Positions 16,346 to 25,511 are shown, counted from the stretch's first letter. The stretch is 64,000 bases of DNA from an uncultured Collinsella sp. (GCA_949285915.1 CASDZW010000001.1:38480-102479); one strand, 5' to 3'. Program-made: numbers and translations. The notes: generated from the sequence alone by a model not told the origin.

Positions 16346-16772
16346 CCGTTTCGATGCGCTCCGGCTTGGTCTCGTGGAAGATCAGCGTGAAGGTGCCGAT
16401 CTGGACAGACGAACCGTCATGCAAAGGCGCCGAATTGACGATGGCGCCGTCGACCCATGTGCCGTTGAGCGAGCCGAGGTCCTCGATAACCATACCGGCG
16501 GGACCGGGGACGATCTTGGCATGGGCGCGCGAGACGGTCATATCGTTCAGGAAGATGGAATTCGCCGGGTCGCGACCGATGGTGGTCTCGCCCTCGTCGA
16601 GCTCAAAGGTGTTGCCGGTCTGCGGCCCCTTGATGATGGTGAGCACGGGATGAGAGAGCGATACGCTCTTCATGAGGTCCGGCGCCGTGGCATCGTCGGT
16701 GGGCATACGGAAAACGCGGGTCTGGTCGACGTTGTTGTTTGCGCCGCCCTGGACATCCGGTGTGAATGACAT
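16338..16772 (-). CDS. FHA-domain protein, GarA/OdhI-like
   Basis: 144 residues. Forkhead-associated domain at about 50-130 with TTIGRDPANSIFLND, SRAHAKI and DLGSLNGTWVDG, the phosphothreonine-binding core. The N-terminal tail has DQTRVFR, similar to the phosphorylated TTSVFR region of GarA, which when modified by PknB/PknG folds onto its own FHA domain and controls 2-oxoglutarate metabolism. ATG with GGAG upstream chosen; ten codons further upstream are open. Metabolic role by analogy only. Confidence 0.8.
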   Translation of the reverse strand: MSFTPDVQGGANNNVDQTRVFRMPTDDATAPDLMKSVSLSHPVLTIIKGPQTGNTFELDEGETTIGRDPANSIFLNDMTVSRAHAKIVPGPAGMVIEDLGSLNGTWVDGAIVNSAPLHDGSSVQIGTFTLIFHETKPERIETGD

Positions 16773-16875
16773 GGTTACTCCTATCGTCTGCGCCGTGCGC
16801 AATCGTGGTTCAATTCATTCTACCCCACCCTGCCCGGGATAGGTTTAAGCTACACGATGAATCAAGAAGCGAACG

Positions 16876-17583
16876 TTATGATTCGACGATGTCGGGGTTG
16901 AGGAAGTCCTCCTCCTCGTCCTCCGGATGAAGCTGGGCCTGACGGATGGCGCGGTAGCCCTTTGCCGTGTAGACCACGGCAGTGACGAGGGAGAAGACCA
17001 CGCCGAGATATACAAGGTAGATGCCGAAGGGCTGGGCGGTGCCGTCGAGTCCGGGGAGGATGGCGCCCAGCGAGGGGAAGAGCGCAGGCCCCTGGATAAC
17101 GGGGAGGCCGAGCAGCATGAACGAGAAGCCGGTCATAAGGAGCGCCGTTGCCGCCTTGCCGGTATAGACGACGTCGATGGGACGCTTGTGGTAGCGGCGG
17201 ACGACGGCGTTGCCGCAGGCAAGGTAGGCGTCGCGAGTGATGATGGCGACGCAGATCCACACGGGGAGCTCGGCGCGCCAGACAAGGCCGAGCACGCCGG
17301 TGAAGAGGAGCGCTCGGTCGACGACCGGGTCGAGCATTTTGCCGAGCCAGCTGACGGTGTGCGTCATGCGCGCAATCTGGCCGTCCAGCCAGTCGGTGGA
17401 TGCCGCGACCGCGTAGATCACCAAGGCGACGTAGCGGTTGAAGTCCGTCACGAAGAGGTACAGGAATACGACCGTGAGAACGAGCCGCAGAAATGTGATG
17501 AAGTTGGAGATGGTGAAAATCTGGTTAGACGGATACTCCGAGGTGCCGATTAGCTCCTTCTTTATGCGTCTTCTCAGGCCCAC
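16876..17583 (-). CDS. pgsA: CDP-alcohol phosphatidyltransferase (PgsA-like)
   Basis: 235 residues, about five membrane segments. The family motif D-x2-D-G-x2-A-R-x8-G-x3-D-x3-D is intact (DWLDGQIARMTH then GKMLDPVVDR), so it should transfer a phosphatidyl group from CDP-diacylglycerol to an alcohol, most likely glycerol-3-phosphate. Other alcohols (inositol phosphate) are possible. CDP-DAG would come from CdsA at 44.5 kb. C-terminal tail is acidic. Upstream of the FHA gene by about 100 bp. Confidence 0.85.
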   Translation of the reverse strand: MGLRRRIKKELIGTSEYPSNQIFTISNFITFLRLVLTVVFLYLFVTDFNRYVALVIYAVAASTDWLDGQIARMTHTVSWLGKMLDPVVDRALLFTGVLGLVWRAELPVWICVAIITRDAYLACGNAVVRRYHKRPIDVVYTGKAATALLMTGFSFMLLGLPVIQGPALFPSLGAILPGLDGTAQPFGIYLVYLGVVFSLVTAVVYTAKGYRAIRQAQLHPEDEEEDFLNPDIVES

Positions 17584-17661
17584 GGGACTCCCCCACCGTT
17601 TACGAACAACTAAAAGGCATGATACCCAAGGGAATCAGTCTCATGCCATGTAGATACGAAA

Positions 17662-17685
17662 AGGGCATCGGTTTTGCCGATGCCC
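17662..17685 (-). terminator. Terminator after tRNA-Pro
   Basis: GGGCATCGG-TTTTG-CCGATGCCC stem of nine pairs, with AAAA before it on the plus strand giving the U tract for leftward transcription. Confidence 0.85.
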
Positions 17686-17694
17686 TGAAGTTTC

Positions 17695-17771
<77 letters not shown>

Positions 17772-17801
17772 AAACAACTGCTCTCTCAAGCAGCAAGAGA
17801 T

Positions 17802-17830
17802 ACTTTACTCAACTCATGGCCCAAACGCAA
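17802..17830 (-). promoter_or_regulatory. Promoter of tRNA-Pro
   Basis: Minus strand TTGCGT (-35), 17-bp spacer, TAAAGT (-10), about 30 bp before the mature tRNA. Spacing is identical at the other stable-RNA promoters in the window. Confidence 0.75.
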
Positions 17831-17842
17831 GGGGTAATTTGG

Positions 17843-19057
17843 TTAATCTTGCGAGCAACCATGAATTTGAGCGGCGCGTCGCCAGATCTCGCGAGCAAGC
17901 TCTGCCTTGCTGAGGGTCGGAAGCTCCTCCGCACCGTTTGCGGTGACCCACCAGGCTTTATTAGTGTCAGTCCCAAAGCCGGAGTCGTCGCGCGTAACAT
18001 CGTTGGCGACGATGACGTCGCACCCTTTGGAAGAGAGCTTCGCCTGCGCGTGGTCGAGAAGATCGTTGGTCTCGGCGGCAAAGCCGATGACTGTGCGCTC
18101 CCCTTTCTTGTGCGAGATGGTGCCGAGGATATCGGTCGTCTCGACGAGCTCTATGGCATCTAGACCGCCGTCCGCTTTCTTGATTTTGCGGTCGGCGACG
18201 CTGCGGGGGCGGTAGTCGGCGACGGCGGCGGCACAGACGATGATGTCGGCCGTCGCACCTTCGCGCTCGGTTGCCTCGAGCATATCGGCGGCCGTCTCCA
18301 CGCGTTGCACCTGCACGCCGACAGGCACCTCAACGGAACTGGGGCCAAGGACGAGCGTGACGTTGCGTGCGCCGAGCTTGAGGGCGGTCTCAGCAAGGGC
18401 TGCGCCCATCTTGCCGGAGGAGCGGTTGCCGATAAAGCGTACCGGATCGATGGGCTCGAAGGTGGGGCCGGCGGTGATGAGGACCGACATGTTGGCGAGC
18501 GTGGTATCGGGCTCGAGGGCGGCGAGCGTGGCGGCGACGATATCCTCAGGGTCGGCAAGGCGCCCGGTGTCGACATCGCCGCAGGCGAGGTAGCCCGAGC
18601 CCGGGCCCACGATCGTCACGCCGCGGCGACGGAGCGTCTCGACGTTCTCACGCGTTGCCTCAGCGCGCCACATACCCGCGTTCATGGCGGGGGCCACAAG
18701 TACGGGCTTTTCGGTCGCGAGCAGCGTGGTGGACATGAGGTCGTCGGCGATACCGTGCGCCATCTTGGCGATGACGTTGGCCGTCGCGGGCGCCACGAGC
18801 ACAAGGTCCGGCTCCTGCGCAAGCGAGATGTGATGGATGGGGTCTGTCGGGTCGTCGAAGAGGTCGATAGCGACCTTCTCGTGCGTGAGGGCGCGGAAGG
18901 TGGTCGGTCCCACAAACTGCGTGGCATGCTCGGTCATGAGGACCTTGACGCGGATGCCCTGCTTCTGGAGCAGGCGCACGATCTCGCAGGACTTGTAGGC
19001 GGCAATGCAGCCCGTGACGCAGACTAGAACGGTCTTTTGGGCGTCTCGCTCCCCCAT
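17843..19057 (-). CDS. coaBC: Bifunctional phosphopantothenoylcysteine decarboxylase / phosphopantothenate-cysteine ligase
   Basis: Two steps of coenzyme A synthesis. 404 residues: CoaC flavodoxin-like domain (VTGCIAAYKS; catalytic His in PIHHISLAQEPDL; APAMNAGMW) and CoaB domain (ITAGPTFEPIDPVRFIGNRSSGKMG, read in parts; AAAVADYRP). The open frame continues 103 codons upstream through the zinc-ribbon gene; the ATG one base after that gene's stop, with GGAGGCGTGAT before it, is the real start. Last gene of the long leftward operon. Confidence 0.96.
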   Translation of the reverse strand: MGERDAQKTVLVCVTGCIAAYKSCEIVRLLQKQGIRVKVLMTEHATQFVGPTTFRALTHEKVAIDLFDDPTDPIHHISLAQEPDLVLVAPATANVIAKMAHGIADDLMSTTLLATEKPVLVAPAMNAGMWRAEATRENVETLRRRGVTIVGPGSGYLACGDVDTGRLADPEDIVAATLAALEPDTTLANMSVLITAGPTFEPIDPVRFIGNRSSGKMGAALAETALKLGARNVTLVLGPSSVEVPVGVQVQRVETAADMLEATEREGATADIIVCAAAVADYRPRSVADRKIKKADGGLDAIELVETTDILGTISHKKGERTVIGFAAETNDLLDHAQAKLSSKGCDVIVANDVTRDDSGFGTDTNKAWWVTANGAEELPTLSKAELAREIWRRAAQIHGCSQD

Positions 19058-19058
19058 A

Positions 19059-19772
19059 TCACGCCTCCGTATCCTGGATGAGGATGCGCCCGCAGTAGGG
19101 GCAGGTCGCAATGGCGCCCTTGCGGGAAAGGTCCTCAACCGATGCCTCGGTGAGCGCCATGCGGCATGCCGAGGGAACGTTGCCTGCGAGGGTCTCGACG
19201 GCGATGCCCTTATGGGTGCGGCGGGACTCCTCGTATGCGGCGAGCATGTCAGCTCCGAGCGAGGCGGCGAGATGGCCGCGCCTGCGCTCCTGCTCGTCGA
19301 TCTTTGTTTGGAGCTCGGTCGCGACCGCCTTGGTTTTCTGGGCATCTGCCAGAAGCGACTTTTCAAACTTGTCGACGTAGGCGTTGAGTTTCTCGGCCTT
19401 CTCCGTAATGCCTGCGAGCTCTCGCTTCTTATCGGTCAAGGTGAAGGCGATCTTGTCGAGTTTCTTGGCAAGATCGGAAAGCTCGATCTCGAGCTTCTGC
19501 ACCTCGCGGTAGTCCTTCAGGCGCTGGGCGTCCTCCTGGGCGAGCGTCACCTCGTCCTCGGTCTTTACCTGGTCGTCCTCGAGGTCGGCAATCTCGGCCT
19601 CGAGGTCGCAGCACACGCCCTTGATATGGTCGCGCTGGGAGATGAGCTTGCGGTAGGCGGCGCGCTTTTGGGCGAGCTCGCGCAGCTCGGGCAGGTCTGC
19701 GAGCGTCTTCTTGTTGCGCTCGAGGGCAAGATCGAGCTCCTGCAGCTCGAGCAGGATCTGTGCGTCAGTCAT
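19059..19772 (-). CDS. Coiled-coil protein with (partly degenerate) C4-type zinc ribbon
   Basis: 237 residues: a long helical coiled coil (about 1-180) and a C-terminal ribbon, the layout of the DUF164 / CdsZ-like family that commonly adjoins Nif3 genes. The second CxxC is intact (C224-P-Y-C227), but the first pair reads P200-S-A-C203, so one zinc-ligand cysteine is missing. Start overlaps the Nif3 stop (ATGA); stop is one base before coaBC. Function not established. Confidence 0.85.
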   Translation of the reverse strand: MTDAQILLELQELDLALERNKKTLADLPELRELAQKRAAYRKLISQRDHIKGVCCDLEAEIADLEDDQVKTEDEVTLAQEDAQRLKDYREVQKLEIELSDLAKKLDKIAFTLTDKKRELAGITEKAEKLNAYVDKFEKSLLADAQKTKAVATELQTKIDEQERRRGHLAASLGADMLAAYEESRRTHKGIAVETLAGNVPSACRMALTEASVEDLSRKGAIATCPYCGRILIQDTEA

Positions 19773-20578
19773 AGGTTCTCTCCTTCTCCCCATGAGCGCC
19801 ATTGGCGGCGCTCGGGCAACTTGATTACGTCATGTGGATCGATGCCGGCTTCTAGGACGGCGTTCATGAGAACGTCGGCGAAGGGAAGCTCGGAGGCGTC
19901 GTGGCCAAGCAGCACGACGCTCATGCCGCGAGCGGCTAGGTCCTGGCATACATGGTAGCCCGCCTCACCGCAGATGATGGCGCTCGCACCCGCTTCGAGG
20001 GCAAGCTCTCCATAATCTCCGAGCGAGCCGCCCATGACCGCGATGCGCTGGTGCCTAGCCGTGCCGCCGTCCCAGATGCGCGGGACGGTGTCAAAGGCCG
20101 CCGCAGTGTGGGAGACAAGCCCCTCTACGTCACAGGGTTCGATGTCGATGAGCGCGCCGAGGCCGGTGGCGTCCGGGTTGGCAGGGTGCTCGAGGGATGC
20201 GATGACCGTACCACCGAGAAGCTCGCTCAAGGTACGCCGTGAGGCAAGGGAACGATCGAGATTGGTGTGAAGCGAGATGATCGCCACGCCGCGTTCAATG
20301 GCAGCCCAGACGGCCGCAGCCGCTTGGGGCGTGGTCTCACCCGGCGTGGGGTTGAAACTATCGGGAGCGGAGATGTAGACCGGATGGTGGGCCACAAGCA
20401 CGTTTGCCCCGGCCTCCGCCGCTCTCAGGACGTTTTGGTGCGTAGCGTCGAGGGAGCAGGCAACGCGCCGTACGGTACGGGCGCGGTCGCCAACAGATAG
20501 TCCGATATGGTCCCACGGCTCGGCATCCGAGGCGGGAAAAGCGGCTAAGAGCGCTCGCTCAAGGTCTCCCACATGCAT
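19769..20578 (-). CDS. Nif3-like dinuclear metal centre protein
   Basis: 269 residues; N-terminal DHIGLSVGD, metal-binding AHHPVY and SLHTNLD, C-terminal GEAGYHVCQDLAARG and LLGHDASELPF. The usual GHxxxE metal motif is read as GHDASE. The family is proposed to act in GTP cyclohydrolase-like or metal-dependent hydrolysis, without a settled role. Overlaps the downstream zinc-ribbon gene by four bases; this pair is conserved across Firmicutes and Actinobacteria. Confidence 0.9.
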   Translation of the reverse strand: MHVGDLERALLAAFPASDAEPWDHIGLSVGDRARTVRRVACSLDATHQNVLRAAEAGANVLVAHHPVYISAPDSFNPTPGETTPQAAAAVWAAIERGVAIISLHTNLDRSLASRRTLSELLGGTVIASLEHPANPDATGLGALIDIEPCDVEGLVSHTAAAFDTVPRIWDGGTARHQRIAVMGGSLGDYGELALEAGASAIICGEAGYHVCQDLAARGMSVVLLGHDASELPFADVLMNAVLEAGIDPHDVIKLPERRQWRSWGEGENL

Positions 20579-20602
20579 ATGCGTGCCTTTCTGGTCGGGT
20601 GG

Positions 20603-21772
20603 CTAGATAAACGAGAGCAGCGTCTTGGCAAAACGGTCGAGGTCGGCAGGATCGACGCGGTCGTCAAACGAGATGCGAAGCGCCCCTTGAGCTTCCCTTT
20701 CGGGAACGCCCATGGCACGGAGCACATGGCTCGTTGCCGTGCTACCGCTCGAGCAGGCAGACCCGGCGGCAACAGCAAAGCCGGCGGCGTCGAGCGCGAG
20801 GATGAGGTCGTTGGAGTCGGCATCCTCGATCACGACCGACACGATGCCGGGCAACCGGTCGACCGCTCGGTCGTCTCCCATGGAGGGCTTCAGACGCGGC
20901 GAAGCGGTGAGTTCGCGATACAGGTGCTCGGAGAGGGCGTGAAGGCGCTGGCGCTCCTCTGCGACGGTGGGCGCAAGGGCGCGCGCGACAGCGGCAAAGG
21001 CCATGATCTGGCGTACGTCCTGGGTGCCCGCACGGCGACCGGCCTCCTGCCCGCCGCCAAAGATGCGCGGTCGCAGGGGCGTGCGCGAGGCAAGGTACAG
21101 GGCGCCCGTGGAGACGGGACCGCCGACCTTGTGGGCGGCGATGGAGAGGGCGTCTACGCCAAGCTCCTCTACCGTAAAGGGAATATGCAGGTAAGCCTGG
21201 ATAGCGTCAGTGTGCATGTAGGAGCCGCTCGCATGGGCGATGCGGGCGAGCTCTGCTATAGGTTGGACAACGCCGGTCTCGTTGTTGGCGAGCATGATCG
21301 AGGTGAGGGCCACGTCCTCCCCCATCGCCTCCGCAAGGGCCGCGGGCTCGATGATGCCCTGGCGGTTGGGGGCAATGACGTCGACGGTGAACCCTGCCGC
21401 GCGAAGAGCTGGCAGGTTGTCGAGGATGGCATCGTGCTCGATCGCCGAGGTGATGATGCGTGTGCGCCCGCGGTCGCGCTCGCGGGCGGCTTCGGCGATA
21501 CCGGCAAGGGCGAGCTCGTCCGCCTCGGTGCCGCCGCCCGTGAAGATGATCTCGTGGGGTCGAACGCGCCGACCGAGCGAGCGGGCGATGTCCCCGCGCG
21601 CCTTCTCAAGAGCTGCCGCCGCGCGGCGCCCCAGCGAGTGAAGCGCATTGGGGTTGGCGCCGGCAAAGTCGGATGCGTCGTAGTTCCCCTCAGCGGCAAG
21701 CGCCTCGGCGCGCAGGGGCGCCGAGGCGGCGATGTCGAGGTTTACGATATGCCGTTGCGAATCGTGTGGCAT
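20603..21772 (-). CDS. NifS/IscS-type cysteine desulfurase
   Basis: PLP enzyme that moves sulfur from cysteine to acceptors. 389 residues: FTGGGTEADELAL, AIEHDAIL, NETGVVQPI, PLP lysine in SIAAHKVGGPVSTGAL, GGGQEAGRRAGTQDV and active-site cysteine in AGSACSSGS. The N-terminus reads NLDIAASAPL where most relatives have LDNAATTP. The frame extends further upstream over rpe; the ATG eight bases past the rpe stop is preferred. No iscU is adjacent, so the acceptor (Fe-S scaffold or tRNA thiolation) is open. Confidence 0.92.
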   Translation of the reverse strand: MPHDSQRHIVNLDIAASAPLRAEALAAEGNYDASDFAGANPNALHSLGRRAAAALEKARGDIARSLGRRVRPHEIIFTGGGTEADELALAGIAEAARERDRGRTRIITSAIEHDAILDNLPALRAAGFTVDVIAPNRQGIIEPAALAEAMGEDVALTSIMLANNETGVVQPIAELARIAHASGSYMHTDAIQAYLHIPFTVEELGVDALSIAAHKVGGPVSTGALYLASRTPLRPRIFGGGQEAGRRAGTQDVRQIMAFAAVARALAPTVAEERQRLHALSEHLYRELTASPRLKPSMGDDRAVDRLPGIVSVVIEDADSNDLILALDAAGFAVAAGSACSSGSTATSHVLRAMGVPEREAQGALRISFDDRVDPADLDRFAKTLLSFI

Positions 21773-21779
21773 GGTGGCG

Positions 21780-22460
21780 CTATTCGCGATTTCCAGCAAG
21801 GACGCCCTCGCCCATGCGGCGAAGTTCGTCGACCATGGAAGCGGGGTCCTCCGCCCCAAAGACCGCCGAGCCGGCAACGAGCAGGTTCGCACCCGCCGCC
21901 ACGACGCGCTCGATGGTCTTGGGCGAGATGCCGCCGTCAACCTCGATCAGAGGCGACACGCCGTGCGCCCGGCAGAGCGCCGTGAGCGTCTCGAGCTTGG
22001 CGATGGTGCCCTCGATAAAGGACTGGCCGCTAAAGCCGGGGTTCACGCTCATGAGCATGACCACATCGACGTCGTCGATGATGTTCTCGAGCATGCAGAC
22101 GGGCGTGGAGGGATTGAGGACCACGCCGGCGCGCACGCCGCGGCTCTTGATGTGCTCGATCACCCGGTTAAGGTGCGAGGCGGTCTCGTAGTGGACCGTG
22201 ATGAGGTCGGCGCCGGCATCGATGTACCAGTCGATGGTCTCATCGGGGTTGGTGATCATGAGGTGCACGTCGAGCGGCAGGTCGGTCATGCCCTTGCAGG
22301 CGCGGACCATCTCCGGACCAAAGGTGAGGTTGGGCGTGAAATGCCCGTCCATCACGTCGATGTGCACGTAGTCGGCGTTCTTGATGCTGTCGAGGCTGCT
22401 CGCGAGGTGCCCGAGGTTCACGGAGAGAATCGACGGGGCGATCTGGATGCGGTCGGTCAT
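21780..22460 (-). CDS. rpe: Ribulose-phosphate 3-epimerase
   Basis: Pentose phosphate enzyme, 226 residues, TIM barrel. IAPSILSVNLGHL, VHIDVMDGHFTPNLTFGP (metal and catalytic residues), DVHLMI, MSVNPGFSGQSFI and VDGGISPKT are all present. Four bases separate it from gpsA upstream; the cysteine desulfurase starts eight bases after its stop. Confidence 0.97.
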   Translation of the reverse strand: MTDRIQIAPSILSVNLGHLASSLDSIKNADYVHIDVMDGHFTPNLTFGPEMVRACKGMTDLPLDVHLMITNPDETIDWYIDAGADLITVHYETASHLNRVIEHIKSRGVRAGVVLNPSTPVCMLENIIDDVDVVMLMSVNPGFSGQSFIEGTIAKLETLTALCRAHGVSPLIEVDGGISPKTIERVVAAGANLLVAGSAVFGAEDPASMVDELRRMGEGVLAGNRE

Positions 22461-22463
22461 GTG

Positions 22464-23483
22464 CTAGTCCCTTTCGGAGGAGGTGATGCCGTAGAACTCT
22501 TCGGTCGGGAATCGGTCGGTGAGGGTGTTCAGAGCCTCCGCGATGCTCATCCCATGGTAGAGCGCCTGCTCAAGGACGAAGGTGAGGGGCGCGTCGACAC
22601 CGAGGGAGCGTGCGAGCTCGGAGGTGCTCTTCGCGGCGGCTGCGCCCTCGACGATCATGTGCGTGCGTGCCTGGTAGTCCTCGAGGCTCTCGCCGTGTGC
22701 GAAGGCGACGCCAAAGGAGCGGTTGCGCGAATGCGGAGAGGTGCAGGTCGCCACAAGGTCGCCCATGCCGGCAAGGCCCATGCAGGTCATGGGGTCGCCA
22801 CCGCGCGCGTACACGATACGGCTGATCTCGGCCAGGCCGCGCGTCATGATGAGGGCGAGCGTGTTGTCGCCCAGGCCCACGCCGGCGGCGATACCGCATA
22901 CGATGGCGATGACGTTCTTCACGGCGGCGCAGGTCTCGACGCCGATCATATCGCTCGAGGTATAGATACGAAACGCCGGCGAGATGAGGAGCGCCTTGAA
23001 GAACTCCGCCACCTCGGCGTCGGGCGAGGCCACGACGGCGGCGGAGAGACTGCCCTTGCAGATCTCCTCGGCATGGTTGGGGCCGGAGAGCGCGGCGACG
23101 CGCTCGGGGTGACCGATCTCCTCGGCAACGACCTCGCTCATGAGCTTGCCGGTGTGCTCCTCGATACCCTTGGTGAGGCAGAGCACGGGCGTGTCCGCGG
23201 CAATGTAGGGCGCCGCGCCGCGCACGGTCGCGCGGATAAAGGGCGAGGGCACGACGACGATGATGCCGTCGGCGCCTGCGAGCGCCTCCTCGTAGCTCCC
23301 GCTTGCCGAGACGTTGTCCGGCAGGCGGTAGTCAGAGAGGTAGAGCGGGTTCACGTGCTGCTCGTTGATGCCTGTGGTGGATGCCTCGTCAAACGACCAG
23401 AGCATTACCTCGTCCGCGTGGGCGGCAGCCACGCCTGCGATGGCGGTGCCCCAGGAGCCCGCACCTATTACCGTGATCTTCAT
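22464..23483 (-). CDS. gpsA: Glycerol-3-phosphate dehydrogenase [NAD(P)+]
   Basis: Reduces DHAP to sn-glycerol-3-phosphate for phospholipids. 339 residues: nucleotide motif VIGAGSWGTAIA, then LCLTKGIE, ALSGPNHAEEI, catalytic Lys in ETCAAVKNVIAI and GMAGMGDLVATCTS. Next to plsY, its direct consumer, which lies immediately upstream in the operon. Confidence 0.97.
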   Translation of the reverse strand: MKITVIGAGSWGTAIAGVAAAHADEVMLWSFDEASTTGINEQHVNPLYLSDYRLPDNVSASGSYEEALAGADGIIVVVPSPFIRATVRGAAPYIAADTPVLCLTKGIEEHTGKLMSEVVAEEIGHPERVAALSGPNHAEEICKGSLSAAVVASPDAEVAEFFKALLISPAFRIYTSSDMIGVETCAAVKNVIAIVCGIAAGVGLGDNTLALIMTRGLAEISRIVYARGGDPMTCMGLAGMGDLVATCTSPHSRNRSFGVAFAHGESLEDYQARTHMIVEGAAAAKSTSELARSLGVDAPLTFVLEQALYHGMSIAEALNTLTDRFPTEEFYGITSSERD

Positions 23484-23495
23484 GCTAAAACCTCG

Positions 23496-24137
23496 CTAAC
23501 GCTTGCTTGAGCCAAAGGAGAGCTTGGACTCCGTCCCCTTGCGGAGGCGGTCGATGTTTGCCCGGTGCGCCCATACGACCGTCCAACCCAAAAGCGCCCA
23601 GAGCGCAAGCGCGGGGACGGGGATGCCGGGCATGGCGATATAGACCGTCACCGGCACGAGGGCAGCGGTCACGATCGAGCCCACCGAGACGTACTTGGTG
23701 ATGGCAACCAGCACGATGAAGATGGCGAGGTGCACGACCGCGAGCGGCCAGAAGAAGCCGAAAAGGATTCCCACGCCCGTGGCGATGCCCTTGCCGCCGT
23801 GGAACTTCAAGTAGGGCGAGAAGATGTGCCCATAGAGCGCAGCGAGGGCGACGAGCGCGGTGAAGACCGCGTCAAGAGGGGCCCCCACACCGAGCGCGGG
23901 AAGTACGAGATCGCGGTAGACCATGACGCAGACCATGCCCTTGAGCAGGTCGAAGGCGAGCGTGAGTGCGGCAACCTTGGGACCGCCGACGCGCAGGGCG
24001 TTGGTGGTGCCGATGTTTCCCGAGCCCTCCTTCTGTATATCCTTATGGCTCATCGCCTGGACGAGGATCTTACCAAAGGGGATGCCGCAGATGAAGTACG
24101 ACGCGGCCATGACCGCGATGGTGGCGATGTAGGGCAT
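23496..24137 (-). CDS. plsY: Acyl-phosphate glycerol-3-phosphate acyltransferase
   Basis: 213 residues, about five membrane segments. The three PlsY loops are seen: GSGNIGTTNALRV, LKFHGGKGIATG and WAHRANIDRLRKGTE. Makes lysophosphatidate from GpsA's product and acyl-phosphate; PlsC encoded upstream completes phosphatidate. ATG preferred; a GTG immediately before it is possible. Starts within six bases of the der stop. Confidence 0.96.
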   Translation of the reverse strand: MPYIATIAVMAASYFICGIPFGKILVQAMSHKDIQKEGSGNIGTTNALRVGGPKVAALTLAFDLLKGMVCVMVYRDLVLPALGVGAPLDAVFTALVALAALYGHIFSPYLKFHGGKGIATGVGILFGFFWPLAVVHLAIFIVLVAITKYVSVGSIVTAALVPVTVYIAMPGIPVPALALWALLGWTVVWAHRANIDRLRKGTESKLSFGSSKR

Positions 24138-24142
24138 CACGG

Positions 24143-25480
24143 CTACTCACCCGCCTTATCGGCCGAGGCCTTGGAGCGGAAGCGCAGGCGGATGGGCGTG
24201 CCCTTGAGGTCGAACTTCTCGCGCATGCGGTTCTCGATGTAGCGGGCGTAGGTGTCGTTCACAAGGTCCGGATGGTTCACAAAGAAGGTGAAGGCGGGCG
24301 GCTCGGTGCCGGTCTGCGTCACGTAGTGCATGCGCAGGCGGCGCTTGCCGTCAACGACGGTATGGCCGAACTCACGCAGGTCGGTGAGGAACTGGTTGAG
24401 CTTGGCCGTGGTGAGTGTCTGTGCGCGGCGCTCGGCTGCGGCGTCGACCATGTTCCAGATCTTCTCGACGGAGCGGCCGGTGAGCGCCGAGATGCGTAGG
24501 ATCTCCGCCCACGGCGCCATGGTGAGACGACGGTCGACGGTCTCCATGACCTGCTCGCGTGCGCGGTCATCGGTAAGAAGGTCCCACTTGTTAAGCAGGA
24601 CCACGAGTGCGCAGCCGCGCTCGATAGCGAGGTTGGCGACCTTCTGGTCCTGCTCGGTGACGCCCACCGATGAGTCGACGACGAGCAGCGCCACATCGGC
24701 GCGGTCGATGGCACGCAGGCCACGCACCATCGAGTAGTACTCGATATTCTCGTAGACTGTGCTCTTCTTGCGGATGCCAGCGGTGTCGACCAGGCGGTAG
24801 CGGCGGCCGTCGCGCTCGACGATGGTGTCGATCGCATCACGCGTGGTGCCCGCTACGTCAGAGACGATGGAGCGCTCGCGGCCGATGATCTTGTTGAAGA
24901 GCGAGGACTTGCCGGCGTTGGGGCGGCCGATGATGGCCACGCCGAGCGAGTCGGGATATTCGTCCACGTCCTCGGTCTCCTCGGGGAGCACCGCGATGAG
25001 GTCGTCGAGCAAATCACCCGTTCCGTGTCCGTGGGTGGCGGATATGGGGATGGGGTCGCCCACACCGAGCGAATAAAACTCCCAGAGGCGCTCCTGCTCG
25101 CGGTCGGGGTTGTCGAGTTTGTTCACCAGAAGGAAGGTCGGCTTCTTGATGCGCTTGAGCAGACGCGCAACCGTCTCGTCCTCCTCGGTGACACCGACGG
25201 AGCCGTCGGTGACAAAGAGGATGGCGTCCGCCTCCTCGGCGCCGGCAAGCGCCTGGTCGCGGATAGAGGCGGCAAAGACGTCGTCGCTCTTGAGAGGCTC
25301 GATACCGCCGGTATCGATAAGGGTGAAGCTGCGACCGTTCCAGTCGGCATCATGGTAGCTGCGGTCACGGGTGACGCCGCGGCTCTCGTGCACAATGGCG
25401 TCAGCGGTCTGCGCGATGCGGTTGACCAGCGTGGACTTGCCCACGTTGGGTCGGCCGACAACGGCGACGATGGGTTTCAT
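24143..25480 (-). CDS. der: Ribosome biogenesis GTPase Der (EngA)
   Basis: 445 residues with two tandem G domains (GRPNVGKSTLVNRI near residue 8 and GRPNAGKSSLFNKI near 185), DTGGIE and DTAGIRKKS switch regions, NKLD and NKWD G4 motifs, and a C-terminal KH-like domain. Acts in 50S subunit assembly. Position between a DUF512 gene and plsY is shared with many Gram-positives (plsY-gpsA-der block). Confidence 0.98.
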   Translation of the reverse strand: MKPIVAVVGRPNVGKSTLVNRIAQTADAIVHESRGVTRDRSYHDADWNGRSFTLIDTGGIEPLKSDDVFAASIRDQALAGAEEADAILFVTDGSVGVTEEDETVARLLKRIKKPTFLLVNKLDNPDREQERLWEFYSLGVGDPIPISATHGHGTGDLLDDLIAVLPEETEDVDEYPDSLGVAIIGRPNAGKSSLFNKIIGRERSIVSDVAGTTRDAIDTIVERDGRRYRLVDTAGIRKKSTVYENIEYYSMVRGLRAIDRADVALLVVDSSVGVTEQDQKVANLAIERGCALVVLLNKWDLLTDDRAREQVMETVDRRLTMAPWAEILRISALTGRSVEKIWNMVDAAAERRAQTLTTAKLNQFLTDLREFGHTVVDGKRRLRMHYVTQTGTEPPAFTFFVNHPDLVNDTYARYIENRMREKFDLKGTPIRLRFRSKASADKAGE

Positions 25481-25511
25481 GCAAGAACTCCTAACGGGCC
25501 TATGGCCCCGT

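Noticed and set aside
21732-23510. 592-codon rightward frame over the cysteine desulfurase, rpe and gpsA
   Set aside because: Spans three real genes antisense; low-complexity His/Asp/Gly-rich translation typical of shadow frames.
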